Shown piece by piece: positions 1-8,454 of a stretch of DNA of 64,000 nt. Position numbers and translations under genes: made by a program. The stretch lies in assembly GCA_045611845.1 (NCBI GenBank), contig JAZKXZ010000020.1:1-64000 (forward strand). Direction: 5' to 3'. Source of the DNA: Enterocola sp045611845. GTDB lineage: Bacteria > Bacteroidota > Bacteroidia > Bacteroidales > Paludibacteraceae. Numbering within the stretch: position 1 is the first letter of the stretch; each line of letters opens with the position of its first letter. The notes beneath the pieces were generated by a model. That model ran no database searches. It was given only the letters and a program-made list of their open reading frames with translations, and was not told the origin of the DNA.

Positions 1-1
1 G

Positions 2-70
2 CATTATCAAAACTTTGTAAAGTGGTATCTTTATTTTAGAAATATAGATAATAAGAAAAGAGGTAAATAG
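2..70 (+). CDS. possible 3' end of an unidentified gene
   Basis: Of the three plus-strand frames, only this one stays open for the first 22 codons of the window, up to a TAG at 68-70. The tail is basic and aromatic (it ends NKKRGK). A rho-independent terminator begins at 59 and would close such a gene. The stretch is too short to identify, and it could equally be the untranslated 3' end of a transcript that starts before the window. Confidence 0.25.
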   Translation, partial: HYQNFVKWYLYFRNIDNKKRGK

Positions 71-102
71 TTGAATTTTACAACCATCTACCTCTGTTTT
101 TT
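59..102 (+). terminator. rho-independent terminator closing a plus-strand transcript from outside the window
   Basis: AGAGGTA (59-65) pairs with TACCTCT (89-95). A second 4-bp step, GTTG/CAAC, lies inside, and a T-run follows at 97-102. No plus-strand gene lies wholly upstream in the window, so the terminated transcript must begin to the left of base 1. Confidence 0.65.
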
Positions 103-140
103 ATTAAATGCTACCAACCGTTTTTGGCAACATTACCATA

Positions 141-222
141 ATTGCTGTGCAAGTGAGAGCAGAACTAAGCTTGCTTAAGTTATGCCGAGTGCAGCCAGCA
201 ATCATCAAGGCGTAGCCTTGAT
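141..222. repeat. structured dispersed repeat, family A, copy 1
   Basis: This copy shares a core with 22196-22274: a GAGAGCAGA block, a small inner stem around AAG/CTT, then TATGCCGAG and GCAGC. The outer arms ATTGCTG (141-147) and CAGCAAT (196-202) are complementary to each other but differ from the arms of copy 2. A perfect 8-bp hairpin, ATCAAGGC/GCCTTGAT (204-222), ends the element just after the stop codon of the permease gene at 225. There is no clear U-run, so it is not a classical terminator. Confidence 0.75.
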
Positions 223-224
223 AA

Positions 225-1427
225 TTAAGAAATCTTGCGAGTAGCAATGTAAGAGGCTAAGAAGCCCATTGAGATAACTGTTAGAAAAATAACAATTACG
301 TCTGAGAATACTAAGTTTACTGGATAAGCATCTACCAAGTATGTGCCTGCTGTAGATGCTAATTTTATTAGTCCAAATTCCATTTGGATATAACAAAGCA
401 CTACACCTATTATAATACCTATAAATGCACCGATAACTGAAATAAGCCAACCCTCGAATAAGAAAATATTTTTTATTAATGATTCTTCTGCTCCAAGACC
501 GCTCAATATCTTAACATCTTCTTTCTTTTCTATAATAAGCATAGATAGCGAGCCTACAATGTTGAAGATTGCTATAAGTAGTATAAATGAAAGAATAAGG
601 TATGTTACCCATTTTTCTATTTGAAGCATATTAAAGAACTCTTCTTGTTGCTCATATCTGTCTAAAACCTTATAATCTGAACCAATTTTATCTGAGATAT
701 ATGATTTTACTTCTTTTTCATTGGCATTTTCAGTTAATTTTAGTTCTATAGCAGTAACCTCTGTGGTGTAATTGTAGAGTTTACGTGTGAGTTCTAGAGG
801 CACAATAAGATAATTGTTGTCGTATTTTTCTTGTTGCACCATATAAACACCTGTAAGAAATGCATGTTCACGATTAAATGCCTTGTCAACCATCATTGGA
901 TTGACATTCCCTACTCTTTTTGGCGCGTAGAGCCAAATTGGTTGAACATATCTAAGTCCACTACCTAGAGTATTTGCTAGCACAACACCGCCAACTGCCA
1001 TATTAAATGAGCCTTCTTTAGTAGAAAACTCTCCTTCTATTAGGATACTATCAATTCCACTTACATTTGTGTAATCTTCTGGCACACCTTTAATGGTTAC
1101 TGGAAGTTGTTTTTCGCCAAATTTAAGTAGAGCATTATCTTCTATTACATAACATTTATGCTGAATATCATCGTGATTTAAAGCATAAGCAATAGAATCT
1201 GGCTCGAAAACCTTGCCTGTTGTGGCTACGATCTTGATTTGGGGGTCGAAATTGCTAAATAAATCTTCTATTACGGATTGAAATCCGTTGAAAACAGAAA
1301 GCACACAAACTAGTGCAATAGAACCTACTACTACCCCACACATAGAAATAAGCGACACTATGTTTATGGCATTGTGTCGTTTTTTGGAAAATAGATACCT
1401 TTTAGCTATGTATAGAGCTAAGTTCAA
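225..1427 (-). CDS. LolC/LolE-family ABC transporter permease (FtsX/MacB type)
   Basis: Inner-membrane permease of the FtsX/MacB superfamily; in this family LolC/E subunits extract lipoproteins from the inner membrane for the Lol pathway. At 400 residues it has the usual length. One N-terminal transmembrane helix (about residues 20-45) is followed by a large periplasmic domain and then three C-terminal helices (about 270-300, 320-345, 375-395). The cytoplasmic coupling segment EKKEDVKILSGLGA between the last helices is typical. The gene lies 6 bp downstream of rbfA on the same strand, so the two are probably cotranscribed. The partner ATPase LolD is not in the window. The assignment to Lol rather than another FtsX-type exporter is by overall family resemblance. 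Confidence 0.85.
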   Translation of the reverse strand: MNLALYIAKRYLFSKKRHNAINIVSLISMCGVVVGSIALVCVLSVFNGFQSVIEDLFSNFDPQIKIVATTGKVFEPDSIAYALNHDDIQHKCYVIEDNALLKFGEKQLPVTIKGVPEDYTNVSGIDSILIEGEFSTKEGSFNMAVGGVVLANTLGSGLRYVQPIWLYAPKRVGNVNPMMVDKAFNREHAFLTGVYMVQQEKYDNNYLIVPLELTRKLYNYTTEVTAIELKLTENANEKEVKSYISDKIGSDYKVLDRYEQQEEFFNMLQIEKWVTYLILSFILLIAIFNIVGSLSMLIIEKKEDVKILSGLGAEESLIKNIFLFEGWLISVIGAFIGIIIGVVLCYIQMEFGLIKLASTAGTYLVDAYPVNLVFSDVIVIFLTVISMGFLASYIATRKIS

Positions 1428-1433
1428 AGTAGA

Positions 1434-1769
1434 TTATTTAAGAAGATTGTCGATATTTTCGATATAATCTAGAGAGTCATCTAAAAAGAAAGTAAGTGTA
1501 GGCACTGTTCTAAGCTGATGACGAGTGCGTTGTGCTAGTTCGTGACGAATAGCTACTGAACGTTCGTTTACAAGATCTAGGTATTCTTTTTCTTTGTCTG
1601 AAGGGAAGACACTAATATATATGCGAGCCACACTTAAGTCTGGACTAATTCTTACAATAGTTGGAGAAATTAGGATACCTTTTTGCATATTTTGGGTAAA
1701 ACTGCGAAAAATATCACTGATTTCTTTTTGTAACAAACGAGCTATTTTATTTTGTCTTGTAGTTTCCAT
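1434..1769 (-). CDS. rbfA: 30S ribosome-binding factor A
   Basis: RbfA is a small KH-fold protein that binds the 30S subunit and helps mature the 5' end of 16S rRNA, notably in the cold. The 111-residue length fits. The N-terminus METTRQNKIARLLQKEIS and the middle stretch VRISPDLSVARIYISVFP are the family hallmarks. The start is 18 nt downstream of a good TATCTTTG promoter element. The LolE-like permease follows after 6 bp, an arrangement consistent with one transcript. Confidence 0.93.
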   Translation of the reverse strand: METTRQNKIARLLQKEISDIFRSFTQNMQKGILISPTIVRISPDLSVARIYISVFPSDKEKEYLDLVNERSVAIRHELAQRTRHQLRTVPTLTFFLDDSLDYIENIDNLLK

Positions 1770-1786
1770 AAAATCGATATTTTCTG

Positions 1787-1816
1787 CAAAGATATAAAAA
1801 AAATAGAGACGCCAAA
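1787..1816 (-). promoter_or_regulatory. promoter of rbfA
   Basis: On the minus strand, TTTG (1813-1816), an 18-nt spacer and TATCTTTG (1787-1794) match the Bacteroidota -33/-7 pattern. The -33 half sits inside the terminator hairpin of the upstream susD gene. Confidence 0.7.
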
Positions 1817-1830
1817 TATTTGACGTCTCT
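1796..1830 (-). terminator. terminator of the susC-susD operon
   Basis: AGAGACG and CGTCTCT (1805-1830) form the outer 7 bp, with CAAA/TTTG inside. On the minus strand a run of eight T follows. It lies 25 bp after the susD stop and overlaps the rbfA promoter. Confidence 0.8.
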
Positions 1831-1854
1831 ATAATTATTTAGGTTTTAAGAATA

Positions 1855-3639
1855 TTATTCTGAGTAACCATCATTTTGTTTGTTACCATTTTCTACATAG
1901 AAGTCTGGTAGAGGGAATAACTTCATATAATCTGGAGTTACAAATGGAACTTGAGAAGCTGGGTCGATATCATAACCTGTACCACCTGCAGCATATTTTA
2001 AGATCCAAAGGTTTGCTGGGTCAGCATCGTTTTGAACAGAGTTTGGACCTGTGAAACGACCAAAACGGATCAAGTCTTGACGACGGTGACCTTCCCACAT
2101 AAGCTCACGGCAACGTTCGTTACATAATTCGTCTAATGTTAGAGTAGCAATAGAATAAGGTTCTGCGCCAGCACGAGAACGAACTTGGTTTGCTGCATCA
2201 ACAGCATCTTGAGTAGCAGCACCACCATTAGCACGCATTAAAGCTTCTGCTTTCATTAGGTATGCATCTGCAAGACGGAAGATAGGGAAGTCGTTTGACA
2301 TGTGATCACCTACACCTTCTTGAATTTGGAATTTAACGAAACGAGCACCTTCGAAGATATTGTAAACTTTAAACTTAGCATTGTTTGTTAAAGTTGTAAC
2401 AGTATCAGTGAAGTAAGCTGGGAATGTAAATTTAAGTGTAGAATCTGCTTTGCCGTTAACTTTGCGGAATGCATCTAAACTTTCTGGCCAGTTGGCTGGT
2501 TTTCTAACATATGGAGGCATTAGCACATATGTAGCAGAGTCAACAGATACTTCAACTTCAATTTTAGCACCTGATTTGTCATATTGTTGACCACGTTCCC
2601 AAGAATTGATACGGGTATCATTTTCTCCATATAGACCAATTACTTTGTGAGTTGTACAGTAACCGTTCCATGGTTGATTTTTAAGACCGTATGAGTTTTG
2701 AGAAGCATAGTGTAATGACATCATGTGGAATTGCATACCTTTAGAGAATGATGCGTCATAGAATACACACCAGATATTTTCTCTAGAACCTTGGTTGTCA
2801 ACTTTGAAGTTTGTAAAGTAATCAGGTTCAAGGATATAACCACCTTTTGAAATTATAGAGTCTGCATAAGCTGCTGCTTTTTCATAACATTCTTGAGCAG
2901 AAGGAGCAAATTTAGCTACACCAGCAACACCCCATGCTTCAGCATTTAAGTACATTTTTGAAAGTACCATCCAACCTACAAATTTGTTTACACGAGAATA
3001 AACTTTTTGTTCAGAAGCTTGTGGAACATATTGTGTAAGGTCTGTCATGATAGAGTCAAACACTTCTGCACGTGTGTTTTGAACTGCTTCATATCCGTTT
3101 TCAGCAAGAGCAGATGTAAATGGAATATTACCGAAGTTATCCATTAACAAATAGTGATACCATGCACGAAGGATATAAAGTTCTGCCATATCAGCTGGAC
3201 GTTTTTTATCTAAGTCGATAGAACGCATCCATTTCATCATAGAGTTACATTGTGAAATACCACGATAGCAGAATCCCCATGCGTTAGCACCAGATTGACC
3301 ATTTGCAGAAATTTCACGCACTTTAGAAGTGAAACGGTGGTTGTGAAGGATCCAGAATGCATTACCGTCTAACCAGTCACCTAAGTAACGAGTTGGAACG
3401 ATACATTCATCTGTTGTATTTTCTTGAAGTGACCAGAAACCTTCACGGTATGCATAACCGTATTCACGTTGTAAGTTCACATATACGTCACCTAATTTTG
3501 GGTCGAATGCAGCTTCAGATGATTCGAACTCAGCACGGTCGTATTCGCTATATATTTCAGGTTCAAGTGAGCAAGATTGAATAGCAAACATCGCACCTAC
3601 TCCTAATAATAAACCTAGTTTTTTTAGACTAATTTTCAT
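1855..3639 (-). CDS. SusD/RagB-family outer-membrane nutrient-binding lipoprotein
   Basis: SusD-like proteins are surface lipoproteins that cap a SusC barrel and capture glycans or peptides. The 594-residue protein starts with a lipoprotein signal ending in the lipobox AIQSC. The TPR-rich SusD fold shows in the segment LRAWYHYLLMDNFGNIP (about residue 155-170) and in the C-terminal LMWEGHRRQDLIRFGRF (about 525-540). It follows susC after 25 bp and ends at a strong terminator, so the two form a complete operon. No glycoside hydrolase, sulfatase or peptidase gene flanks the pair, so its substrate cannot be inferred from context. Confidence 0.95.
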   Translation of the reverse strand: MKISLKKLGLLLGVGAMFAIQSCSLEPEIYSEYDRAEFESSEAAFDPKLGDVYVNLQREYGYAYREGFWSLQENTTDECIVPTRYLGDWLDGNAFWILHNHRFTSKVREISANGQSGANAWGFCYRGISQCNSMMKWMRSIDLDKKRPADMAELYILRAWYHYLLMDNFGNIPFTSALAENGYEAVQNTRAEVFDSIMTDLTQYVPQASEQKVYSRVNKFVGWMVLSKMYLNAEAWGVAGVAKFAPSAQECYEKAAAYADSIISKGGYILEPDYFTNFKVDNQGSRENIWCVFYDASFSKGMQFHMMSLHYASQNSYGLKNQPWNGYCTTHKVIGLYGENDTRINSWERGQQYDKSGAKIEVEVSVDSATYVLMPPYVRKPANWPESLDAFRKVNGKADSTLKFTFPAYFTDTVTTLTNNAKFKVYNIFEGARFVKFQIQEGVGDHMSNDFPIFRLADAYLMKAEALMRANGGAATQDAVDAANQVRSRAGAEPYSIATLTLDELCNERCRELMWEGHRRQDLIRFGRFTGPNSVQNDADPANLWILKYAAGGTGYDIDPASQVPFVTPDYMKLFPLPDFYVENGNKQNDGYSE

Positions 3640-3664
3640 ATTGTATATCTTTTTATATTAGTTA

Positions 3665-6649
3665 TTAGAAAGCTAAATTTACACCTAATAAGAAGGTACG
3701 AGTAGTAGGATAATATGTTACACCTTCGATACCTGGTTCAAGACCTGTCATATTCACTGCTTCTGGGTCTACACCTGAGTATTTAGAGATAGTAGCAATG
3801 TTTTGACCTGTTACATAAATACGAGCTTTGCTTAAGTATTTAGCAACGTCTTCTTTGATATCAAATGAGTAACCGATGGTAATATCACCAAGTTTCATGA
3901 ATGTACCACTTTCTAGATAGTAGTCAGTCATTACTTTTGGAGGAGTTAGACCATTGTCTGGACTCTTAATCATATTACCTGAACCTAGAGATGTATCGTT
4001 ACCATAAGCTAGACGTTTTTGGTTAAGTAGGTTGCCACCAAATGCACCACGTAAGTTGAATGAGAAGTCAACACCGTAGAATGCCATAGATGAGCTGATA
4101 CCCCAGTTAAGAACTGGAAGAGCGTTACCTAAGATAACTTTATCTTTAGCTTTTAATTGAGTGAATTTCTTTTCGTCACCATTGCTGTCATATCCGTAGA
4201 ATGTACCATCTTCGTCAATGTAAGCAAATTTGTAACCATAGAAGTTACCTACTGGTTGACCAACTTCTAATAATTGGAATTTTTGAGAAGTCCATCCTGC
4301 AGAACCTTCACCTAAACCACCACGTTGTTTGTCAGCTTCTGGGAAGATGAATTCGTCGTTACCAAGAGAAACTACTTTATTTGAGTTGTGAGCTAGAGTT
4401 AAACCTAAGTTCCAAACGAAGTCTTTAGTTTTAACTGGAATACCATTGATTGCAACTTCGACACCTTGGTTTTGAAGAGAACCTAAGTTAAGTAGCATGC
4501 TACCAGCTTCATATTTAGAAGCGTCAACTGCATACCAGTAAAGAAGGTCTTTAGTAGTACGGTTGTAGTAGTCGATAGCACCGCTTAAGCGACCGTTTAA
4601 GAAGCTGAAGTCAACACCAACGTTGATCTCAGTTTTGGTTTCCCATTTTAGGTTTTCGTTTGGTACAGTTTGAAGTGACCATGTAGCAACTTTATTATCT
4701 CCGAAGTATGCGTAGTCTTCGTTTTGACCCATACGACCAATCCATGGATAGCAGTCACCAGGCATGTTACCTGTTACACCATAACCAGCACGTAGTTTTA
4801 ATTCGTCAACTACAGTTTGGCTACGCATGAATTTTTCGTTAGAGATTAACCAGCTCGCAGATACTGCAGGGAACCAGCCCCAACGGTTGTTAGCACCGAA
4901 TTTTGAAGAACCTTCTGCACGGATAGATGCATTGAAGAAGTAACGTTGGTCATAGTTGTAAATGAAACGACCGAACGCAGAAGCAAGTTTCCAACCTTGT
5001 TTCCAAGAACCTACACCTACACCATTGTTAACACCTGTTTCTTGAAGAATTGTTAAACCTTGACCTACACCTAAGTTATTGTATAGGAAGTCGTCTGTTG
5101 GGAAGTTACAGTTAGAAGCATTGAAGCTTTCTTCTAGGTAGTCTTGATATGCATAACCAGCTAAGAATGTGAATGCATTTTTCTTGATTTCGTTACCGTA
5201 TTGGATGGTAGCTTCCACCATACGAGTAGTATTAGTGTTGTTTGATTTTTTACCCAAACCACCTGCACCATTACCTGCTACAGAAGTAGAAGGATAATAG
5301 TCACCAGTTACTTGGTTGTAGATTTGATAAGAACCGAAACCGCTAATTTTTAAACCTTTGATTGGAGATAAGGTCATACGTAAGCTTCCTAAGAAGGTTT
5401 GGTCTTGACCGTCACGAGTTTCTTGTTCTGCGATACCAACAGGGTTTGAGAAACCTGTTTTATCGAAGTTTTGATAGTAACCACCATATTTTACGTAGTT
5501 TGGATCGGTAGGATCAGTGTAAATAGGCATGGTTGGGTTATACTTCATTGATTGTTGGAATGCGCTGTGATCTATCCAACGAGATTTTGTGTTAGAGTAA
5601 GATAGGTCATAGTTGAATTCTAACAAGTTGTTAAGAGCTTTTTGGTTAACGTTAGCACGTGCCATAATTTCTTGGAAAGAAGAATTGATAGCAAGACCTT
5701 GGTTGCTCTTATAGTTAACAGAAGCACGGTAGTTAACTTTTTCCATACCACCAGAAAGTGATAAGTTGTGTTCTGTAGAAACAGGAACGCGAGTGATAGC
5801 TTCAAACCAGTCAGTTTGTGAGCCTTTGTCAACACCACCAGCAGCAACGTATTCTTCAGCAGAAAGAACGTCCATTTTGCTAGCAACAGTTGCAACAGAA
5901 ACAGAACCGTTATATTCTACAGTAGATTTACCTTCTTTACCTTTTTTAGTGGTAATGATGATCACACCTGCGTTAGCACGTGTACCATAGATAGCAGCTG
6001 CAGAACCGTCTTTTAACACGTCCATTGATTCGATGTCGTTAGGGTTGATGTTGTTCATACTAGCTCCTGGCACACCGTCGATGATGTAAAGAGGAGTAGT
6101 TGTACCTGTTAATGAACCTGTACCACGAATTTGTACGTTGTAGTTACGGTTGGTAGGGTCACCACCAGCATCTTTAGACATGGTCAAACCAGCAACTTTA
6201 CCTTGAAGAAGACCTTCAGAAGAGTTGAATGAACCTTTGTTGAAGTCGTCAGCTTTAACTGAAGACACAGAACCGGTTAATTCTTTTTTGGTTTGAGAAC
6301 CGTAACCTACGGCTACAACCTCGTCTAATTTTGTTGTTTCCTCTGCTAGAGTTACATCTAGAGTAGATTTACCAGCCACTGAAAGTGTTTGGCTTTCGTA
6401 ACCCATGAATGAGAAAATCAATTTTGCATTTGACGGAACTGAAATTTCATAGTAACCGTCAAAATCGGTAATGGTACCAACAGAGTTGTCACCTTCTAGA
6501 GTAACGTAAGCTCCGATAACTGGTTCACCAGTTTGATCAACAACTGTACCTGAAATTTGTGTTTGAGCGATAGCTCCTACACAGAAAAACAGAGATAAAA
6601 CAGCTGTTAAAAACCATTTACGCGATTTGTTCACATTGTTAAGACTCAT
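3665..6649 (-). CDS. SusC/RagA-family TonB-linked outer-membrane transporter
   Basis: Active importer across the outer membrane, energised by TonB-ExbBD. At 994 residues it has the standard length. The order is a signal peptide (1-29), a carboxypeptidase-regulatory-like domain (about 30-110, with GTVVDQTGEPVIGAYVTLEG), the SusC motif DEVVAVGYGSQ (about 110-120), a plug (GLLQGKVAGL, DGVPGASMNNINPNDIESMDVLKDGS) and a 22-strand-type barrel ending in a terminal aromatic residue (VNLAF). It is the first gene of the susC-susD operon. Transcription probably starts near 6803, giving an AT-rich leader of about 150 nt. No anti-sigma factor or hybrid two-component regulator lies nearby. Confidence 0.96.
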   Translation of the reverse strand: MSLNNVNKSRKWFLTAVLSLFFCVGAIAQTQISGTVVDQTGEPVIGAYVTLEGDNSVGTITDFDGYYEISVPSNAKLIFSFMGYESQTLSVAGKSTLDVTLAEETTKLDEVVAVGYGSQTKKELTGSVSSVKADDFNKGSFNSSEGLLQGKVAGLTMSKDAGGDPTNRNYNVQIRGTGSLTGTTTPLYIIDGVPGASMNNINPNDIESMDVLKDGSAAAIYGTRANAGVIIITTKKGKEGKSTVEYNGSVSVATVASKMDVLSAEEYVAAGGVDKGSQTDWFEAITRVPVSTEHNLSLSGGMEKVNYRASVNYKSNQGLAINSSFQEIMARANVNQKALNNLLEFNYDLSYSNTKSRWIDHSAFQQSMKYNPTMPIYTDPTDPNYVKYGGYYQNFDKTGFSNPVGIAEQETRDGQDQTFLGSLRMTLSPIKGLKISGFGSYQIYNQVTGDYYPSTSVAGNGAGGLGKKSNNTNTTRMVEATIQYGNEIKKNAFTFLAGYAYQDYLEESFNASNCNFPTDDFLYNNLGVGQGLTILQETGVNNGVGVGSWKQGWKLASAFGRFIYNYDQRYFFNASIRAEGSSKFGANNRWGWFPAVSASWLISNEKFMRSQTVVDELKLRAGYGVTGNMPGDCYPWIGRMGQNEDYAYFGDNKVATWSLQTVPNENLKWETKTEINVGVDFSFLNGRLSGAIDYYNRTTKDLLYWYAVDASKYEAGSMLLNLGSLQNQGVEVAINGIPVKTKDFVWNLGLTLAHNSNKVVSLGNDEFIFPEADKQRGGLGEGSAGWTSQKFQLLEVGQPVGNFYGYKFAYIDEDGTFYGYDSNGDEKKFTQLKAKDKVILGNALPVLNWGISSSMAFYGVDFSFNLRGAFGGNLLNQKRLAYGNDTSLGSGNMIKSPDNGLTPPKVMTDYYLESGTFMKLGDITIGYSFDIKEDVAKYLSKARIYVTGQNIATISKYSGVDPEAVNMTGLEPGIEGVTYYPTTRTFLLGVNLAF

Positions 6650-6809
6650 GTAAATAATTTTTTAAGGTTAATAAATAGGATTAATTTTATTTTAATAATT
6701 TGATTTTCAATAAGTTAAAATAACAAAGATTGTTTCTTAATTGTTAAAATAGCATTCATTTCAATTAAATATTTTAACACTTTTCGGTAAAAACCTCGTT
6801 ATTCAATTA

Positions 6810-6843
6810 CAAACGTATAAGTTTTTTTGCGATTACACAACAA
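6810..6843 (-). promoter_or_regulatory. promoter of susC-susD; 245-bp AT-rich intergenic region
   Basis: On the minus strand, TTGTTG (6838-6843) lies 20 nt before TACGTTTG (6810-6817). The 6650-6894 gap otherwise holds only AT-rich sequence. I see no hairpin with a T-run, and no riboswitch core, in the long untranslated leader. Confidence 0.65.
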
Positions 6844-6894
6844 TTCCATTAAATAAATTAACTTTCGATGGCATTTTTTTGTCAAATGTTAAAA

Positions 6895-8334
6895 TTATGG
6901 AGTTAATGCTACTGGTAGCTTTCTTATATAAAATTCACCATTTTCGGTGTAAATCTCTAAAACGATTACATACATTCCTACGGGTAATATGCTTGATTTC
7001 TCGTCACGTCCGTCCCAATAAAACTTACCTTCACCTTGGAGCAGTTCGCTTTCCAGAAAAGTCCACACTGAATAGCCCGCCATAGTATAGATTTTTGCTG
7101 TAATTCTAGCCGATTTATGCAAACGATAGCGTAAAATTACTTTTTGTGGAAATTCACTATCGTAAACCGATGCTACTGAGGAGTCTAGAAAGAAATTGTA
7201 GAGCGAATCTTGTTTTGTAATTTCAGCATCAAAATCGGGCGAAAAATCATCTAAATTTTCATCGTGCAAAACAACTGAATTTTTACTTCCCGGAGTGGCT
7301 TTTACAATGGTAGATGCAGAGGTAAAATTGCCATCGCGCGAGCGCTCTAATGAAAGTCCTTCCACATCATCCAAGAGCACATGATGCATATATGCCCTAT
7401 AAAATAAAGTATCAATCAAAACTGTATCTGCAAGCAATCTTACATACCCACTATCATTGAGAAGTGGAAGCATTTTTTCTACTTTTAGTATATTTTCTGG
7501 TACTTTACAGTGAAATTGTGAACACAAAATCTCTGGGTCTTTTGTAATTGCAACGCACGAATCTGGATAGAGATGAAAAGTGGGTAATGGATAGATTTGT
7601 TTTCTATTGCCTAACATACAAAATGAGAGATCGAAAATAGTGTCGGAAAGGTTCAAAATCTCTAAAAAATCTACCCCTTCGTCTTTAGGGTTGAAAAGTA
7701 TCTCATTTATTACAAGTTCACCCTTTTTAGGTAAGCGACCAGCAGACTGTTTGTCTCCTGTCACCTTGCTATTCGCAAAGCAAAACGCCTTACTTCTTGT
7801 TTTTGTATAAACACAATGATAACCCCAATAAAAAGAATAATTTATCTGATTTTCAAAGAATTCAAAGGTATTTGATATAGTATCATTTAAAGTATAATTT
7901 ATATGCCAAATATCTGTGGATGTGCGATTTACACTTATCTTTATATTGTTTACAGAAGCACCAAATAGCATCTGCATATCTTCATATACAAGCGTTGATT
8001 TTCCAGATTTCAAACAATAGAAACTAAGTGTACGTTTAGTGCCTCCAAGAAGTAGATAATATCCACTAGATGAAGCATTTAAGTTTGAAGAATCTGCCAT
8101 CAAAAACCATTTAAGATAGTTGGATGATGTAGGTGAAAAAGAAAGTGTTATTTCCGAATACCAATACGCATCTTTTGAAACCGTAGAATTGGTGGAAATA
8201 TAAGACCTCGAAGCCTCCTCTGGAGCGCTTAAACAAATAGAATTTTCTTCTATTATAAAGTTTTGGATATCACCATTATAGGCATAAATGGCAAAAGGAG
8301 AAAAAAATGTAATTAAAAGTAGAATTTTCTTCAT
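6895..8334 (-). CDS. secreted lamin-tail-domain protein with C-terminal sorting-like domain
   Basis: A 479-residue exported protein with a signal peptide (MKKILLLITFFSPFAIYA). The first ~200 residues look like a concanavalin-type beta-sandwich, though this is not certain. Residues about 205-340 carry a lamin-tail domain: GELVINEILFNPKDEGVDFLEI at its start and ATPGSKNS at its end. Residues about 400-479 (WDGRDE...LPVGMYVIVLEIYTENGEFYIRKLPV) resemble the FlgD-like or type IX secretion C-terminal beta-sandwich that closes many secreted Bacteroidota proteins. The function is unknown; lamin-tail domains are often found in secreted nucleases and surface proteins, but no nuclease motif is visible. 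It is a single gene with its own promoter. Confidence 0.75.
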   Translation of the reverse strand: MKKILLLITFFSPFAIYAYNGDIQNFIIEENSICLSAPEEASRSYISTNSTVSKDAYWYSEITLSFSPTSSNYLKWFLMADSSNLNASSSGYYLLLGGTKRTLSFYCLKSGKSTLVYEDMQMLFGASVNNIKISVNRTSTDIWHINYTLNDTISNTFEFFENQINYSFYWGYHCVYTKTRSKAFCFANSKVTGDKQSAGRLPKKGELVINEILFNPKDEGVDFLEILNLSDTIFDLSFCMLGNRKQIYPLPTFHLYPDSCVAITKDPEILCSQFHCKVPENILKVEKMLPLLNDSGYVRLLADTVLIDTLFYRAYMHHVLLDDVEGLSLERSRDGNFTSASTIVKATPGSKNSVVLHDENLDDFSPDFDAEITKQDSLYNFFLDSSVASVYDSEFPQKVILRYRLHKSARITAKIYTMAGYSVWTFLESELLQGEGKFYWDGRDEKSSILPVGMYVIVLEIYTENGEFYIRKLPVALTP

Positions 8335-8407
8335 ATTTTTTAAGATTATAATGAATTAAAAATGTAATTTTGCATGCGGAATTTTGCGCGCATACGCAAA
8401 ACCCATA

Positions 8408-8438
8408 CAAAAGTAGGTAAACAAATTAATTAAACAAA
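8408..8438 (-). promoter_or_regulatory. promoter of the lamin-tail protein gene
   Basis: On the minus strand, TTTG (8435-8438), exactly 19 nt, then TACTTTTG (8408-8415). It lies in the divergent gap with asd. A TAATTTTG on the plus strand at 8365-8372 could be the asd -7 element, but no -33 match precedes it. Confidence 0.75.
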
Positions 8439-8454
8439 ATAAATTTAAAGAAAA

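Noticed and set aside
204..222. Perfect hairpin as the terminator of the permease gene
   Set aside because: No T-run follows on the minus strand; it is better explained as part of repeat family A.
205..450. 81-residue plus-strand open frame
   Set aside because: It lies antisense over the permease gene, with composition like other shadow frames and no start context.
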